The notes beneath the pieces were generated by a model that was not told the DNA's origin, made no database searches, and was given only the letters and a program-made list of their open reading frames with translations. Position numbers and translations under genes: made by a program. Of a stretch of DNA of 64,000 bases, positions 32,637 through 41,257 are shown one piece after another (position 1 is the stretch's first letter; each line of letters opens with the position of its first letter). The DNA is from Runella slithyformis DSM 19594 (GTDB lineage Bacteria; Bacteroidota; Bacteroidia; Cytophagales; Spirosomataceae), in contig NC_015703.1 in assembly GCF_000218895.1 (NCBI RefSeq), positions 4,291,001 to 4,355,000 on the forward strand, read 5' to 3'.

Positions 32637-34169
32637 ATGAACATGGAAACACAATTTACAACCGAAGAACTGGCAGCGTTGGGTAATATTCCTGAATCGT
32701 TGCAAGTGGCCTTTTTGCGCGTAGCCAATGGCTTGCACCAACGGGCCGATTATCCAAAAGAAAAGGTAATGCAACTGTTGGCGCAGATGCTCGATGCGCC
32801 TAAAAAATACGCATATTCAAAAAACAAAGTGACCAATTTGGCCCGTTCAGTATACGATTTGCAGAAAGAAGGGGTGGTCATTGCCCTTTCCGAAACGGGG
32901 CGCGCCTATTTGCCGTCGCCTGAACCGGAGTATGCGTTGGAAGCAAAAGAAAAACAGCCGCCGGCGGAATACGAGCTGAGAACGGGGCCGTTGCCTTACG
33001 CCGTTTTTGGACGGGAGCACATCGAAGAGGGCGCATTACTGCAAATGCATACGGCCGCAAGTTTGCCCATTTCAGTGGCGGGAGCGCTGATGCCCGATGC
33101 GCACCAAGGCTACGGCTTACCCATTGGTGGTGTATTGGCTACCGACGCCCATACCGTCATCCCCTTTGCCGTGGGAGTCGATATTGCCTGCCGTATGTGC
33201 ATGTCTATTTTTGACATGCCGGCCGATTTTCTTAAACGTGAGCCGCATTTGCTGAAAAAAACCTTGGTCGAACATACCAAATTCGGTATTGGCGGTGAAG
33301 TACGCGAGAAGGCAGACGAGAGCGTGATGGATCTGCCCGAGTGGCGGGCCACCAAAGTGATTCGGGAGCTGAAAGACAAAGCGTACCGTCAGCTGGGTAC
33401 TTCGGGTACGGGCAACCACTTTGTGGAATGGGGTGTAGTAGAAGTAGTTGAACCGGACGAATTGTTGGACTTGCCGGTCGGTACATACATGGCCCTGCTA
33501 TCGCATTCGGGCTCGCGGGGATTTGGGGGAAGCGTGGCAAACCATTATTCAAAATTAGCCATGCAAAAAACCAAATTGCCCAAGCAGGCGGCGCACTTGG
33601 CCTGGCTTGACTTACATACCGAAGAAGGACAGGAATATTGGATCGCCATGAACCTGGCGGGCGAATACGCTTCGGCCAATCACCACGAGATCCACGCAAA
33701 AATCGCTAAAGCCCTGCGCAAGAAGCCATTGAAAATGATTGAGAATCACCACAACTTTGCGTGGAAGGAGACATTGGCCAATGGAAAAGAAGCCATGGTA
33801 CATCGTAAAGGTGCTACGCCGGCCGGCGTAAATGACCTGGGGATTATCCCCGGTTCCATGACGCACCCGGGGTTTGTCGTGCGCGGAAAGGGGAATGCCG
33901 ATGCGCTCAGTTCCGCTTCGCACGGGGCCGGGCGCGTGATGTCACGGACCAAAGCGCTTAACAGTATTACCCGGCATCAATTAAACAAAGTCCTCAACGA
34001 CAGCGGGGTGCAGTTGATCGGTGGAGATCTGGACGAAGCACCGATGGTGTACAAAGACATCGAAACCGTCATGGCGGCCCAAAAGCAATTGGTTAAGGTA
34101 CTGGCTAAATTCAGCCCTAAAATCGTGAGAATGGCCGATGCCAACCGTAAGGAAGGGCGGGAGGATTGA
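32637..34169 (+). CDS. rtcB: RtcB-family RNA ligase
   Basis: A 510-residue RtcB-type 3'-phosphate RNA ligase. Active-site motifs are present: MPDAHQGYGLPIGGV (D154/H156), GVDIACRM (D182, C185), GTSGTGNHFVE (H261), LSHSGSRG (H290), NHHNFAWKE, HRKGATPAG (389-397) and the guanylylated His in SSASHGAGRVMSR (H429). It has an N-terminal extension of ~110 residues (about 1-110) absent from short RtcB forms, and some motif residues differ from the E. coli type (GTSGTGN for GTLGGGN). It follows a PcfJ-like gene. It probably repairs or joins cleaved RNA. An alternative ATG is two codons inside. Confidence 0.92.
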   Translation: MNMETQFTTEELAALGNIPESLQVAFLRVANGLHQRADYPKEKVMQLLAQMLDAPKKYAYSKNKVTNLARSVYDLQKEGVVIALSETGRAYLPSPEPEYALEAKEKQPPAEYELRTGPLPYAVFGREHIEEGALLQMHTAASLPISVAGALMPDAHQGYGLPIGGVLATDAHTVIPFAVGVDIACRMCMSIFDMPADFLKREPHLLKKTLVEHTKFGIGGEVREKADESVMDLPEWRATKVIRELKDKAYRQLGTSGTGNHFVEWGVVEVVEPDELLDLPVGTYMALLSHSGSRGFGGSVANHYSKLAMQKTKLPKQAAHLAWLDLHTEEGQEYWIAMNLAGEYASANHHEIHAKIAKALRKKPLKMIENHHNFAWKETLANGKEAMVHRKGATPAGVNDLGIIPGSMTHPGFVVRGKGNADALSSASHGAGRVMSRTKALNSITRHQLNKVLNDSGVQLIGGDLDEAPMVYKDIETVMAAQKQLVKVLAKFSPKIVRMADANRKEGRED

Positions 34170-34251
34170 CAGAACGCCGCGAGGTCAGGCCCGAAGACGT
34201 CATTATGCGGTCTATTCCTGTACAACGGGAGAGTTTTCAAGACCTTTTCCC

Positions 34252-34259
34252 TATCTTTG
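34252..34259 (+). promoter_or_regulatory. -7 box for valS
   Basis: TATCTTTG, a perfect TAnnTTTG match, 79 bp before the ATG at 34339, and inside the longer in-frame extension from 34138. It argues against that extension. Confidence 0.65.
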
Positions 34260-34338
34260 CACACATTTTTTAAACCAAGATGCCGGATGGTTCTACCGCT
34301 GTCCGGCATCTGATACCTCAAGTCTATACAACCAAAAC

Positions 34339-36966
34339 ATGATTTCGAAGACCTACAATCCGCGTGACATCGAAGACAAATGGTACAGTTATTGGATTGA
34401 AAACCGCTATTTCAATTCCAAACCAAATCCTGATAAAGAGCCTTATACCGTGGTCATTCCGCCGCCCAACGTGACGGGTGTGCTGCACATGGGACACATG
34501 CTCAACAATACCATTCAGGATGTACTCGTCCGCAAGGCACGTATGGAAGGTAAAGAAGCATGTTGGGTGCCGGGCACGGACCACGCTTCCATCGCAACCG
34601 AAGCCAAAGTGGTAGCGATGCTCAAAGAGCAGGGCATTCAGAAAAGTGACCTTACCCGTGAGGAATTTTATAAATACGCCTGGGAATGGACCGATAAATA
34701 CGGCGGTATCATTCTTCAGCAATTGCGTAAGCTGGGAGCTTCCTGCGATTGGGATCGTACCCGTTTTACGATGGAGCCGTCGCTCTATGACGCCGTCATT
34801 GATACGTTCATCGACCTGTACAACAAAGGCTATATTTACCGCGGACACCGCATGGTCAATTGGGATCCTCAGGCCAAAACTACGGTTTCGGATGAGGAGG
34901 TCATCACCAAAGAGGTCATGACCAAATTGTGTTATTTAAATTACCCGATTGTCGGTTCGGATGAAACAATCATGATCGCGACTGTTCGTCCGGAAACCAT
35001 CATGGCCGATTCGGCCATCTGTGTTCACCCGGAAGACGAACGTTATAAACACCTGCACGGCAAAAAAGTCCTGATTCCGCTCATCAATCGCGAGATTCCG
35101 ATCATTACGGATGAATACGTAACGATGGATTTCGGAACGGGCGCCTTGAAAGTAACGCCCGCTCACGACCAGAATGACTACGATCTGGGCGTAAAACACA
35201 AGCTGGAAATCATTGATATTCTGACGGAAGACGGGAAGCTCAACGAAAAAGCGCAGCTATTGATAGGAGAGGATCGTTTTGTGGCCCGTAAAAAAATCAT
35301 CAAACTGCTCGAAGAATCGGGGCATTTGGTGAAAATAGAAGATTATAAAAGCAACGTGGGCCATTCCGAGCGGACCAACGCCGTGATTGAGCCACGCCTT
35401 TCGTTGCAATGGTTTGTCAGCATGAAAGAATTGTGCAAACCCGCGCTCGAAAACGTAATGAATGACAACATTCAATTGCATCCGGCCAAGTTTAAGAATA
35501 CGTACCGTATCTGGATCGAAAACATTCGCGACTGGAACATCAGCCGTCAGTTGTGGTGGGGGCAGCAGATTCCGGCCTATTATCTTTCGGACGGCACCGT
35601 GATCGTGGCGAAAAATAAACGTGAAGCCCTGCACAAAGCCCAGCAGGAATTACAACTCTTTGCCCTGACCGAAGCTGATCTGACCCAAGACCCCGATGTG
35701 GTAGATACGTGGTTCAGCTCGTGGTTGTGGCCTATTTCGGTTTTTGACGGATTTCAGGATCCCAACAACGAAGATATTAACTACTATTATCCCACCAATG
35801 ACCTCGTCACCGCCCCCGAGATTCTCTTCTTTTGGGTCATGCGGATGATCATTGCGGGCTATGAGTTCAGAGGGGAATTGCCGTTCCGCAATGTCTACCT
35901 GACGGGCATTGTTCGTGACCCTAAAGGACGGAAAATGTCAAAATCACTCGGGAATTCTCCCGACCCGTTGGCATTGATTGACCAATACGGCGCCGATGGC
36001 GTCAGGACGGGAATGCTGTTCAGCTCACCGGCCGGAAATGATTTGCTCTTTGACGAAAAACTCTGTGAGCAGGGCCGAAACTTCTGTAATAAGATCTGGA
36101 ATGCCTTCCGCTTGGTGAAAGGTTGGGAAGTCTACAGTCCACAGTCTACTGTCTACAGTTCACAGCTGTCTGTACAATGGTTTGAATCAAAACTCAACCA
36201 AACCCTTACGGAAGTACTCGATCTGTTTGGTAAATATCGCCTTTCGGATGCGTTGAATGCCGTGTATAAATTGATTTGGGATGATTTCTGTTCGCAGTAC
36301 CTGGAAATGATCAAGCCCGAATACGGCCAACCGATTGATAAAAATACCTTTGAGGCGACCATTGACTTCTTTGAACGCATCATGGCGCTGACGCATCCCT
36401 TTATGCCGTTCATTACCGAAGAGATCTGGCAGGATATTCGTCCGAGAGGGGAGAAAGAGAGTCTTTGTGTGGCCGAATTCCCAACGGCCAAAGCGGTGGA
36501 TACTGCGCTTTTGGCCAATGTAGAAATTTTCTTCGACATTGTTACCAACATTCGTAACCTGCGCAGTACCAAGAACATCAGCCCTAAAACGGCACTGCCT
36601 ATAACGATCAAAACCGAGAATCAGGCCTTGTATCAACCTTTTGAAGGCTTGTTGGTAAAACTGGCCAACATATCCGGAATCGCTTACACGACCGACCAAG
36701 CCGAAGGAATGTCGTTTTTGGTAAAAGCCGATGAATTCTTCGTGAATCTGGCGGGCGAACTCGACGTAGCGGCCGAGATCGAAAACCTGCAAAAAGAATT
36801 GGAATATACCCTGGGCTTTAAGAAATCCGTAGAAGCTAAGCTTTCCAACGAGCGATTTGTGCAAAATGCCAAAGCGGATATAGTGGAAAAAGAACGTCAA
36901 AAACTCGCTGATGCAGAGGCAAAGATTGTCACGCTTCGGGAGGCATTGACGCGTTTGGAAGCCTAG
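34339..36966 (+). CDS. valS: Valyl-tRNA synthetase
   Basis: An 875-residue class I synthetase that charges tRNA-Val. HIGH is in PPPNVTGVLHMGHMLNNT and KMSKS in DPKGRKMSKSLGNSPDP; the editing (CP1) domain lies between them, and a C-terminal coiled-coil arm (about 810-875) is present. The start at 34339 (MISKTYNPRDIEDKW) matches family N-termini; the upstream extension to 34138 reads through a perfect -7 box. At 36130-36174 the frame carries a low-complexity insertion (VYSPQSTVYSSQLSVQ) encoded by repeated CTACAGT-type words, probably an inserted repeat kept in frame. Confidence 0.97.
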   Translation: MISKTYNPRDIEDKWYSYWIENRYFNSKPNPDKEPYTVVIPPPNVTGVLHMGHMLNNTIQDVLVRKARMEGKEACWVPGTDHASIATEAKVVAMLKEQGIQKSDLTREEFYKYAWEWTDKYGGIILQQLRKLGASCDWDRTRFTMEPSLYDAVIDTFIDLYNKGYIYRGHRMVNWDPQAKTTVSDEEVITKEVMTKLCYLNYPIVGSDETIMIATVRPETIMADSAICVHPEDERYKHLHGKKVLIPLINREIPIITDEYVTMDFGTGALKVTPAHDQNDYDLGVKHKLEIIDILTEDGKLNEKAQLLIGEDRFVARKKIIKLLEESGHLVKIEDYKSNVGHSERTNAVIEPRLSLQWFVSMKELCKPALENVMNDNIQLHPAKFKNTYRIWIENIRDWNISRQLWWGQQIPAYYLSDGTVIVAKNKREALHKAQQELQLFALTEADLTQDPDVVDTWFSSWLWPISVFDGFQDPNNEDINYYYPTNDLVTAPEILFFWVMRMIIAGYEFRGELPFRNVYLTGIVRDPKGRKMSKSLGNSPDPLALIDQYGADGVRTGMLFSSPAGNDLLFDEKLCEQGRNFCNKIWNAFRLVKGWEVYSPQSTVYSSQLSVQWFESKLNQTLTEVLDLFGKYRLSDALNAVYKLIWDDFCSQYLEMIKPEYGQPIDKNTFEATIDFFERIMALTHPFMPFITEEIWQDIRPRGEKESLCVAEFPTAKAVDTALLANVEIFFDIVTNIRNLRSTKNISPKTALPITIKTENQALYQPFEGLLVKLANISGIAYTTDQAEGMSFLVKADEFFVNLAGELDVAAEIENLQKELEYTLGFKKSVEAKLSNERFVQNAKADIVEKERQKLADAEAKIVTLREALTRLEA
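36130..36174 (+). repeat. Repeat-like in-frame insertion in valS
   Basis: Repeated words TCTACAGT, CCACAG and TTCACAG fill this short stretch of valS and encode VYSPQSTVYSSQLSVQ. The sequence looks like an intergenic-type short repeat that invaded the coding region without breaking the frame. Confidence 0.6.
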
Positions 36967-36986
36967 TATTTATCCTGTTTTTGAGT

Positions 36987-37040
36987 TTTAAGGCATGTAG
37001 AATCACAATTTTGATGATTTTACATGCCTTAAATATTTTT
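36987..37040. terminator. Bidirectional terminator between valS and DoxX-like gene
   Basis: TTTAAGGCATGTA (from 36987) pairs with TACATGCCTTAAA (to about 37033). The minus-strand gene's stop codon (37029-37031) lies inside the right arm. Confidence 0.8.
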
Positions 37041-37799
37041 AATAAGTCTTTTCTTAAAAAATAAAGCCCACCCTATCGTAAGTAAATACATAAATGCAGT
37101 ACCCAAAGTGGGAATTGTAATGAGAAAAAATGGGTTGAAAGGCATCAATTTGTGGAGTAGGCTGATCCATGTCATGCCTAAAATGGAAAAAAAGGCCAAA
37201 ATTAGGACCAAACGATACAACGGCGGTAACCGCTGACTCCTGAAAACGTGATAAAATGCCAAACCATAGCCAACGGTCGCCAGAGTGCTTGTCAGATAAA
37301 TCTCGTATCGGCTTGTAATACAGCAAATACCGAAGAAACCAATGATCATAAGAGGCAGTGTGCGGCCCGGAAATAATCGATTGGTGGTAAGAGGCAGTTG
37401 AATCGTGGTATGTTCGGGTAGAAGCAAAAACTTCAATGCAGGCCATTCGTACAGCAACGCCAGTACATTCAGCGTTGTAAAAACCGCATCTACGTAAGGC
37501 GTTCCCCGCCAGTGTTGAGAAATGGTCACCATCAATATCCCTACATTCATCGGGACAAGCATGATCAGGCCGAGCACAGCATAACGCTGCGATAGGACCA
37601 ACGCGCCGACCGTCACCTGTGAAACGGCAATGAAAAAGCCGAATGTACGCAGCCCGTGCGGAGTCAGTTGTTCAATCAGCAGGGGCGGGCCGATGAGTTG
37701 TCCAAAGTGCCCTTCGGTCAGTTTGCATAATCCGGAAGAAGTGAAGACGTAGCCCAAAAAGAGGCGGATCAGGAGCACATTGAAGTCTTTGAAGGTCAT
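37029..37799 (-). CDS. DoxX/MauE-like integral membrane protein
   Basis: A 256-residue membrane protein with about eight hydrophobic segments. The first part, FNVLLIRLFLGYVFTSSGLCKL and VGALVLSQRYAVLGLIML, resembles the DoxX/MauE core. The second half (about 130-256) contains additional helices such as PTLGTAFMYLLTIGWALFF. The ATG at 37799 is preferred over 37841 because it directly precedes the typical start MTFKDFNVLLI. Such proteins are linked to redox or thiol metabolism in some bacteria, but the role here is unknown. Confidence 0.68.
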   Translation of the reverse strand: MTFKDFNVLLIRLFLGYVFTSSGLCKLTEGHFGQLIGPPLLIEQLTPHGLRTFGFFIAVSQVTVGALVLSQRYAVLGLIMLVPMNVGILMVTISQHWRGTPYVDAVFTTLNVLALLYEWPALKFLLLPEHTTIQLPLTTNRLFPGRTLPLMIIGFFGICCITSRYEIYLTSTLATVGYGLAFYHVFRSQRLPPLYRLVLILAFFSILGMTWISLLHKLMPFNPFFLITIPTLGTAFMYLLTIGWALFFKKRLIKNI

Positions 37800-37867
37800 C
37801 TTTTTTTCGAACAAAATAGGTGAGCATTGCCGAAATCCCAATCAAAATGTGACAGGCGGTGCAGGTA

Positions 37868-37907
37868 TACGTAAAAGGCGCGACTTTAAAGCCGCGCCTT
37901 TTACGTA
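37868..37907 (-). terminator. Perfect 15-bp stem-loop after Lrp gene
   Basis: TACGTAAAAGGCGCG (37868-37882) and CGCGCCTTTTACGTA (37893-37907) are perfect inverted arms with a 10-nt loop. It follows the minus-strand Lrp gene and probably terminates it, although T-residues lie within the stem. Confidence 0.7.
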
Positions 37908-37923
37908 TGAATTTCGGGAGAAA

Positions 37924-38388
37924 TCAATAAGGAATGGGTAAAACCTTACTTTCTTTAAAGGTGGAAAGAATAACCATCGTTTGGGTATTGGCCACTTCTT
38001 CAATTTCATTGATACATTCCAGCAGTAACTTCTGATAAGAGGCGATGTCTTTTGAAATGACTTTCAGTAAAAAATCGCCGGAGCCTGTGATATGGTGACA
38101 TTCTATGATTTCAGGAATTTCGTTCACTCTTCTGACAAACGAATCGGTAACATCTTTTTTGTGACCTGTCAAAGAAACTTGGATAAAAGTCGTCACGCCC
38201 AGCCCTACTTTTTCGCGGTCCAATTGTGCATGATAACTTTGAATAATACCATGCTGTTCGAGTTTTTTTACCCGCTCAAGTGTTGGAGCCGGCGAAAGTC
38301 CGATTTCTTTCGAGAGTTGTGCATTGGTAATTTTTGCGTTAGCTTGCAAAATGTCCAAGACCTTGCGGTCTATCTGGTCTAATTTCAT
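37924..38388 (-). CDS. Lrp/AsnC-family transcriptional regulator
   Basis: A 154-residue regulator. N-terminal HTH (about 4-60): LDQIDRKVLDILQANAKITN, LSKEIGLSPAPTLERVKKLE. The C-terminal RAM domain (about 70-150) binds amino-acid effectors and forms octamers: VGLGVTTFIQVSL, ECHHITGSGDFLLKVI. A perfect -7 box lies at 38438-38445. It lies next to the DoxX-like gene and upstream of a HAD phosphatase. Its amino-acid effector is not deducible. Confidence 0.94.
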   Translation of the reverse strand: MKLDQIDRKVLDILQANAKITNAQLSKEIGLSPAPTLERVKKLEQHGIIQSYHAQLDREKVGLGVTTFIQVSLTGHKKDVTDSFVRRVNEIPEIIECHHITGSGDFLLKVISKDIASYQKLLLECINEIEEVANTQTMVILSTFKESKVLPIPY

Positions 38389-38437
38389 GTGAGAAGCTTA
38401 ATTTTTATAAAAAAGGCCGTAAACAAATATTATACTG

Positions 38438-38445
38438 CAAATGTA
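38438..38445 (-). promoter_or_regulatory. -7 box for the Lrp-family gene
   Basis: Minus-strand TACATTTG, a perfect TAnnTTTG match, about 50 bp before the ATG at 38388. Confidence 0.6.
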
Positions 38446-38595
38446 AGGAGTTTGTGGAATTATTTTGCAATGAAACGCTAATTATATTCAATAAAACCAA
38501 AGAAAAATTAACTTTTGAAAAATATTCCAAAACGCAGTATGAAAGTTTTTTTTTAAATCACCACGAATAATTACAAGAAAATCATCTAATATTTT

Positions 38596-38603
38596 TATAT
38601 TTG
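38596..38603 (+). promoter_or_regulatory. -7 box for the HAD phosphatase gene
   Basis: TATATTTG, a perfect TAnnTTTG match; it overlaps the upstream TTG candidate (38601), so the ATG at 38628 is the start. Confidence 0.65.
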
Positions 38604-38627
38604 AATTTGACAGATTTGTTTAGGCCA

Positions 38628-39143
38628 ATGAAAAAAAAGTGTGTATTTCTAGATCGTGACGGTGTTCTTAATCAGGATATGGATGGGTATCTGTATCTGG
38701 CAGAAGAAATGATCATTCCTGACGGAGTGGTGGAAGGTCTTCAAAAAATGAAAGAAGCCGGGTATTTATTGATTGTTGTGACCAATCAGGCGGGTATTGC
38801 CAAAGGCTTATACTCAAAGGAGGAGGTTTTAAATTGTCATCGACATTTTCAGCATCAATGCGGGCATTTATTGGATGACTTATATTTTTGCTCTCATCAT
38901 CCGGATTTTGACAGCTGTTCGCTAATGCGAAAGCCCGAATCCCTGATGTTGGAAAAAGCAATTGCCAAGTACGATATTGATGTGATGTCGTCCTGGATGG
39001 TCGGAGACCGACCGCGGGATATGCAGGCCGGAAAGAGGGTAGGAGTACGTACAATACATCTCACCTCCACACCTGAAAAATCGGTAGGAGATGCTTTTGC
39101 CTCTAATTTCTTAGAGGCTACTCAATTGGTTGTGAAATCTTAA
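38628..39143 (+). CDS. HAD phosphatase (GmhB/HisB-N-like)
   Basis: A 171-residue HAD-superfamily IIIA phosphatase. Motif I is VFLDRDGVLNQD (nucleophile Asp), motif II is IVVTNQAGIAKGLYS, and motif IV is WMVGDRPRDMQAGKRVG. CSHHPDFDSC resembles the Cys/His zinc knuckle of GmhB and HisB-N (usual spacing is longer and ends CxCRKP; here C-x8-C then MRKP). The likely substrate is a sugar or histidinol phosphate; heptose-1,7-bisphosphate is one option. A perfect -7 box fixes the start. It abuts the convergent small lipoprotein gene. Confidence 0.83.
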   Translation: MKKKCVFLDRDGVLNQDMDGYLYLAEEMIIPDGVVEGLQKMKEAGYLLIVVTNQAGIAKGLYSKEEVLNCHRHFQHQCGHLLDDLYFCSHHPDFDSCSLMRKPESLMLEKAIAKYDIDVMSSWMVGDRPRDMQAGKRVGVRTIHLTSTPEKSVGDAFASNFLEATQLVVKS

Positions 39144-39260
39144 TCAGGCTTTTTTGAGCGGTTTTTCCGAGCTGTTGTAGGCGGGGCAATATCCTTTACG
39201 ATTGCAGCTTGTTACTGCCAGGACTATCATCAGCAAAGCAAGAGAAAGTAACTTTTTCAT
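39144..39260 (-). CDS. 38-residue small lipoprotein
   Basis: Translation from the ATG at 39260 gives MKKLLSLALLMIVLAVTSCN onward, a clear lipoprotein signal with lipobox AVTSC (C19), then RKGYCPAYNSSEKPLKKA. The mature part is only ~20 residues and contains one further Cys. Such tiny lipoproteins are common in Bacteroidota but poorly described. It converges on the HAD gene with no gap, its stop at 39144 following the HAD stop. Confidence 0.7.
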   Translation of the reverse strand: MKKLLSLALLMIVLAVTSCNRKGYCPAYNSSEKPLKKA

Positions 39261-39351
39261 ATTTTGGTTTGATTATGTATGCAGGCAGTCCGGATTGAAC
39301 TGCCTGCGTGTCTTTCAATTATTTACCACGAAAATCGTGCCGTTTTTATTG

Positions 39352-40833
39352 TTAGCTGTGCGCTAATTCAGTTTGGGCTTCCAGATCAAGCGCTGTCGCT
39401 TTTTGCTCTTCCAGTTGACTCTCTTTCGAATGATTGCCGGTATACCCCAAAATAGTGAGCATAGTATCACTTTCCTGTTGCGCGGCAAAAAGTTTCGTTA
39501 CAATATTTCCTTCTTCATCGCGGTCTACCAGTACATGTTGTGCGGCGGGGATGAGGCAGTGCTGAATCCCACCATAGCCACCCAATGATTCCTGATAAGC
39601 GCCGGTATGGAAGAAACCCACGTATTGGTATTCATTATCAAGATCAAACACAGGAAGGTATAAATCGGCGCTGTGTGCTTCTGTATTATAGAAATCCTGC
39701 GAGTCACAGGTTAATCCGCCAATGTTTACTTTTTGGTAAGGATTGTCCCAATTGTTGACCGCCAGCATGATGTATTTTTGATTCATCCCCCACGAATCGG
39801 GTAAATGCGTGATAAACGAGCCATCGATCATGTACCACATTTCCTTATCGTTTTGGAGTTTTTGGTCAATGACCTGATAGATAACGGCTCCGCTTTCACC
39901 CACAGTATAACTTCCAAATTCCGTGAAAAGATGCGGAACGGGAACATTGTTCTTATTACAGATCCATTGAATATTTTCGACGATTTCATCGATCATCTGT
40001 TGATAATCGTAATTGAATTGTAATGAGGTCTGAATGGGAAGTCCACCGCCAATATCAATTGAATCGAGGTCAGGGCAGATCTTTTTCAATTCGCAGTACT
40101 TAAACATAAAGCGTGTCAACTCACTCCAATAGTAGGCCGTATCTTTCATGCCTGTATTGATAAAAAAGTGAAGCATCTTCAGCTTAAACTGCGGATTGGG
40201 CTCTATCTTATCTTTGTAAAGTGAATTAATGTCACTGTATCTTACCCCCAACCGTGAGGTATAAAAGGCGAAGTTCGGCTCTTCGTCGGTGGCGATACGA
40301 ATCCCGAAATTGACCGATTCGGCTGTGACATTCTGTTCGTAATACTCGATTTCGCGCAGATTATCCAGTACGGGCATTACGTTATAGCCTTCATTGATAA
40401 GCTCCGTAATTGCTTTTTGATAGCGCGGTAGCTTATATCCATTGCAGATAATGTAGGTGCTCTTGGTGACTTTTCCTGCCTTGTAGAGATTGCGAATGAT
40501 GGGAATATCAAACGCCGACGAGGTTTCGATGTGGATGTTATGCTTTAGGGCTTCTTCTAAGACAAAACTAAAATGAGAAGATTTGGTGCAATAACAATAC
40601 GTGTAAGAACCCTTGTAATTGAAACGCTTAAAGGCATTTTTGAAAAACTGCTTAGCATTGCCAATGTGCTCACCAATTTTAGGTAAATAAGTGATTTTAA
40701 GGGGTGTACCATACTGGCGGATAATGTCCATAAGGGGTACATTATTAAACGACAGCTCGTCGTTTTGGACGTTAAACTCCAGCGTGGGGAATTCAAACGT
40801 CTGCTCAATTAGATTTGTGTAAGTACTTTTCAT
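39352..40833 (-). CDS. speA: Arginine decarboxylase-like PLP enzyme (alanine-racemase fold)
   Basis: A 493-residue fold-type III PLP decarboxylase of the arginine/diaminopimelate type. The PLP lysine is in YCYCTKSSHFSF (K84), DSIDIGGGLPIQ gives the glycine-rich phosphate loop, and TEFGSYTVGESGAVIYQVID supports the fold. GGLTCDSQDFY gives the acceptor-site Cys. It is shorter than the ~630-residue plant/E. coli SpeA, and matches the short Bacteroidota form. Arginine versus a related substrate cannot be settled from sequence. It is divergent from glpK. Confidence 0.85.
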   Translation of the reverse strand: MKSTYTNLIEQTFEFPTLEFNVQNDELSFNNVPLMDIIRQYGTPLKITYLPKIGEHIGNAKQFFKNAFKRFNYKGSYTYCYCTKSSHFSFVLEEALKHNIHIETSSAFDIPIIRNLYKAGKVTKSTYIICNGYKLPRYQKAITELINEGYNVMPVLDNLREIEYYEQNVTAESVNFGIRIATDEEPNFAFYTSRLGVRYSDINSLYKDKIEPNPQFKLKMLHFFINTGMKDTAYYWSELTRFMFKYCELKKICPDLDSIDIGGGLPIQTSLQFNYDYQQMIDEIVENIQWICNKNNVPVPHLFTEFGSYTVGESGAVIYQVIDQKLQNDKEMWYMIDGSFITHLPDSWGMNQKYIMLAVNNWDNPYQKVNIGGLTCDSQDFYNTEAHSADLYLPVFDLDNEYQYVGFFHTGAYQESLGGYGGIQHCLIPAAQHVLVDRDEEGNIVTKLFAAQQESDTMLTILGYTGNHSKESQLEEQKATALDLEAQTELAHS

Positions 40834-41257
40834 TTTGCCTTAGAAGCATAAAAAGTGTGTTTGGTGAAACAAAAAAGCCTGCGAAATTCTACGAAAATAA
40901 CGGTTTTTGCAAGAAAAAAGTGCAAAAACCCTTGTACATTCTTATAACCCTTTCGATTTTTGTCGGACCATGTTTGCTTCCCGATCTTTAATTTAAAGAA
41001 AGCATGGCGAAGAGTTCTTGGCTAAGTCTGTTGTTCAGAACATTAATACAATGTTGGTCTTGGGTCTCAGACAGGATGTATGGTCATGCAATTCTTCTTC
41101 ATTTGTTTTGATCTGGACTTGCCCACTAACAACTCGCCATTGACTTTTATTGAGCGCCAGTATGTTTCGTGCCATAGGTTTGGCATTTTTGTACAGTATA
41201 AATTAGGGTTTCGAAAGTTTGTATAAGTTTAGTGCTAAATAAACTTATACCGATACT
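40834..41257. other. Intergenic region between speA-like and glpK
   Basis: A 424-bp divergent region. It holds a near-consensus minus-strand -7 box TATTTTCG (40892-40899) for the decarboxylase, the palindrome before glpK (41221-41250), and otherwise nothing I recognise. Confidence 0.5.
41221..41250. promoter_or_regulatory. Palindromic operator candidate before glpK
   Basis: GTATAAGTTTA (41221-41231) and TAAACTTATAC (41240-41250) are perfect 11-bp inverted arms around 8 bp. A near-consensus -7 box TAAGTTTA (41224-41231) lies inside the left arm, so a bound dimer would block glpK. The ATG is 7 bp downstream of the right arm. Confidence 0.65.

Noticed and set aside
34138-34338. N-terminal extension of valS
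   Set aside because: It overlaps the rtcB end and a perfect -7 box, and does not resemble ValRS N-termini.
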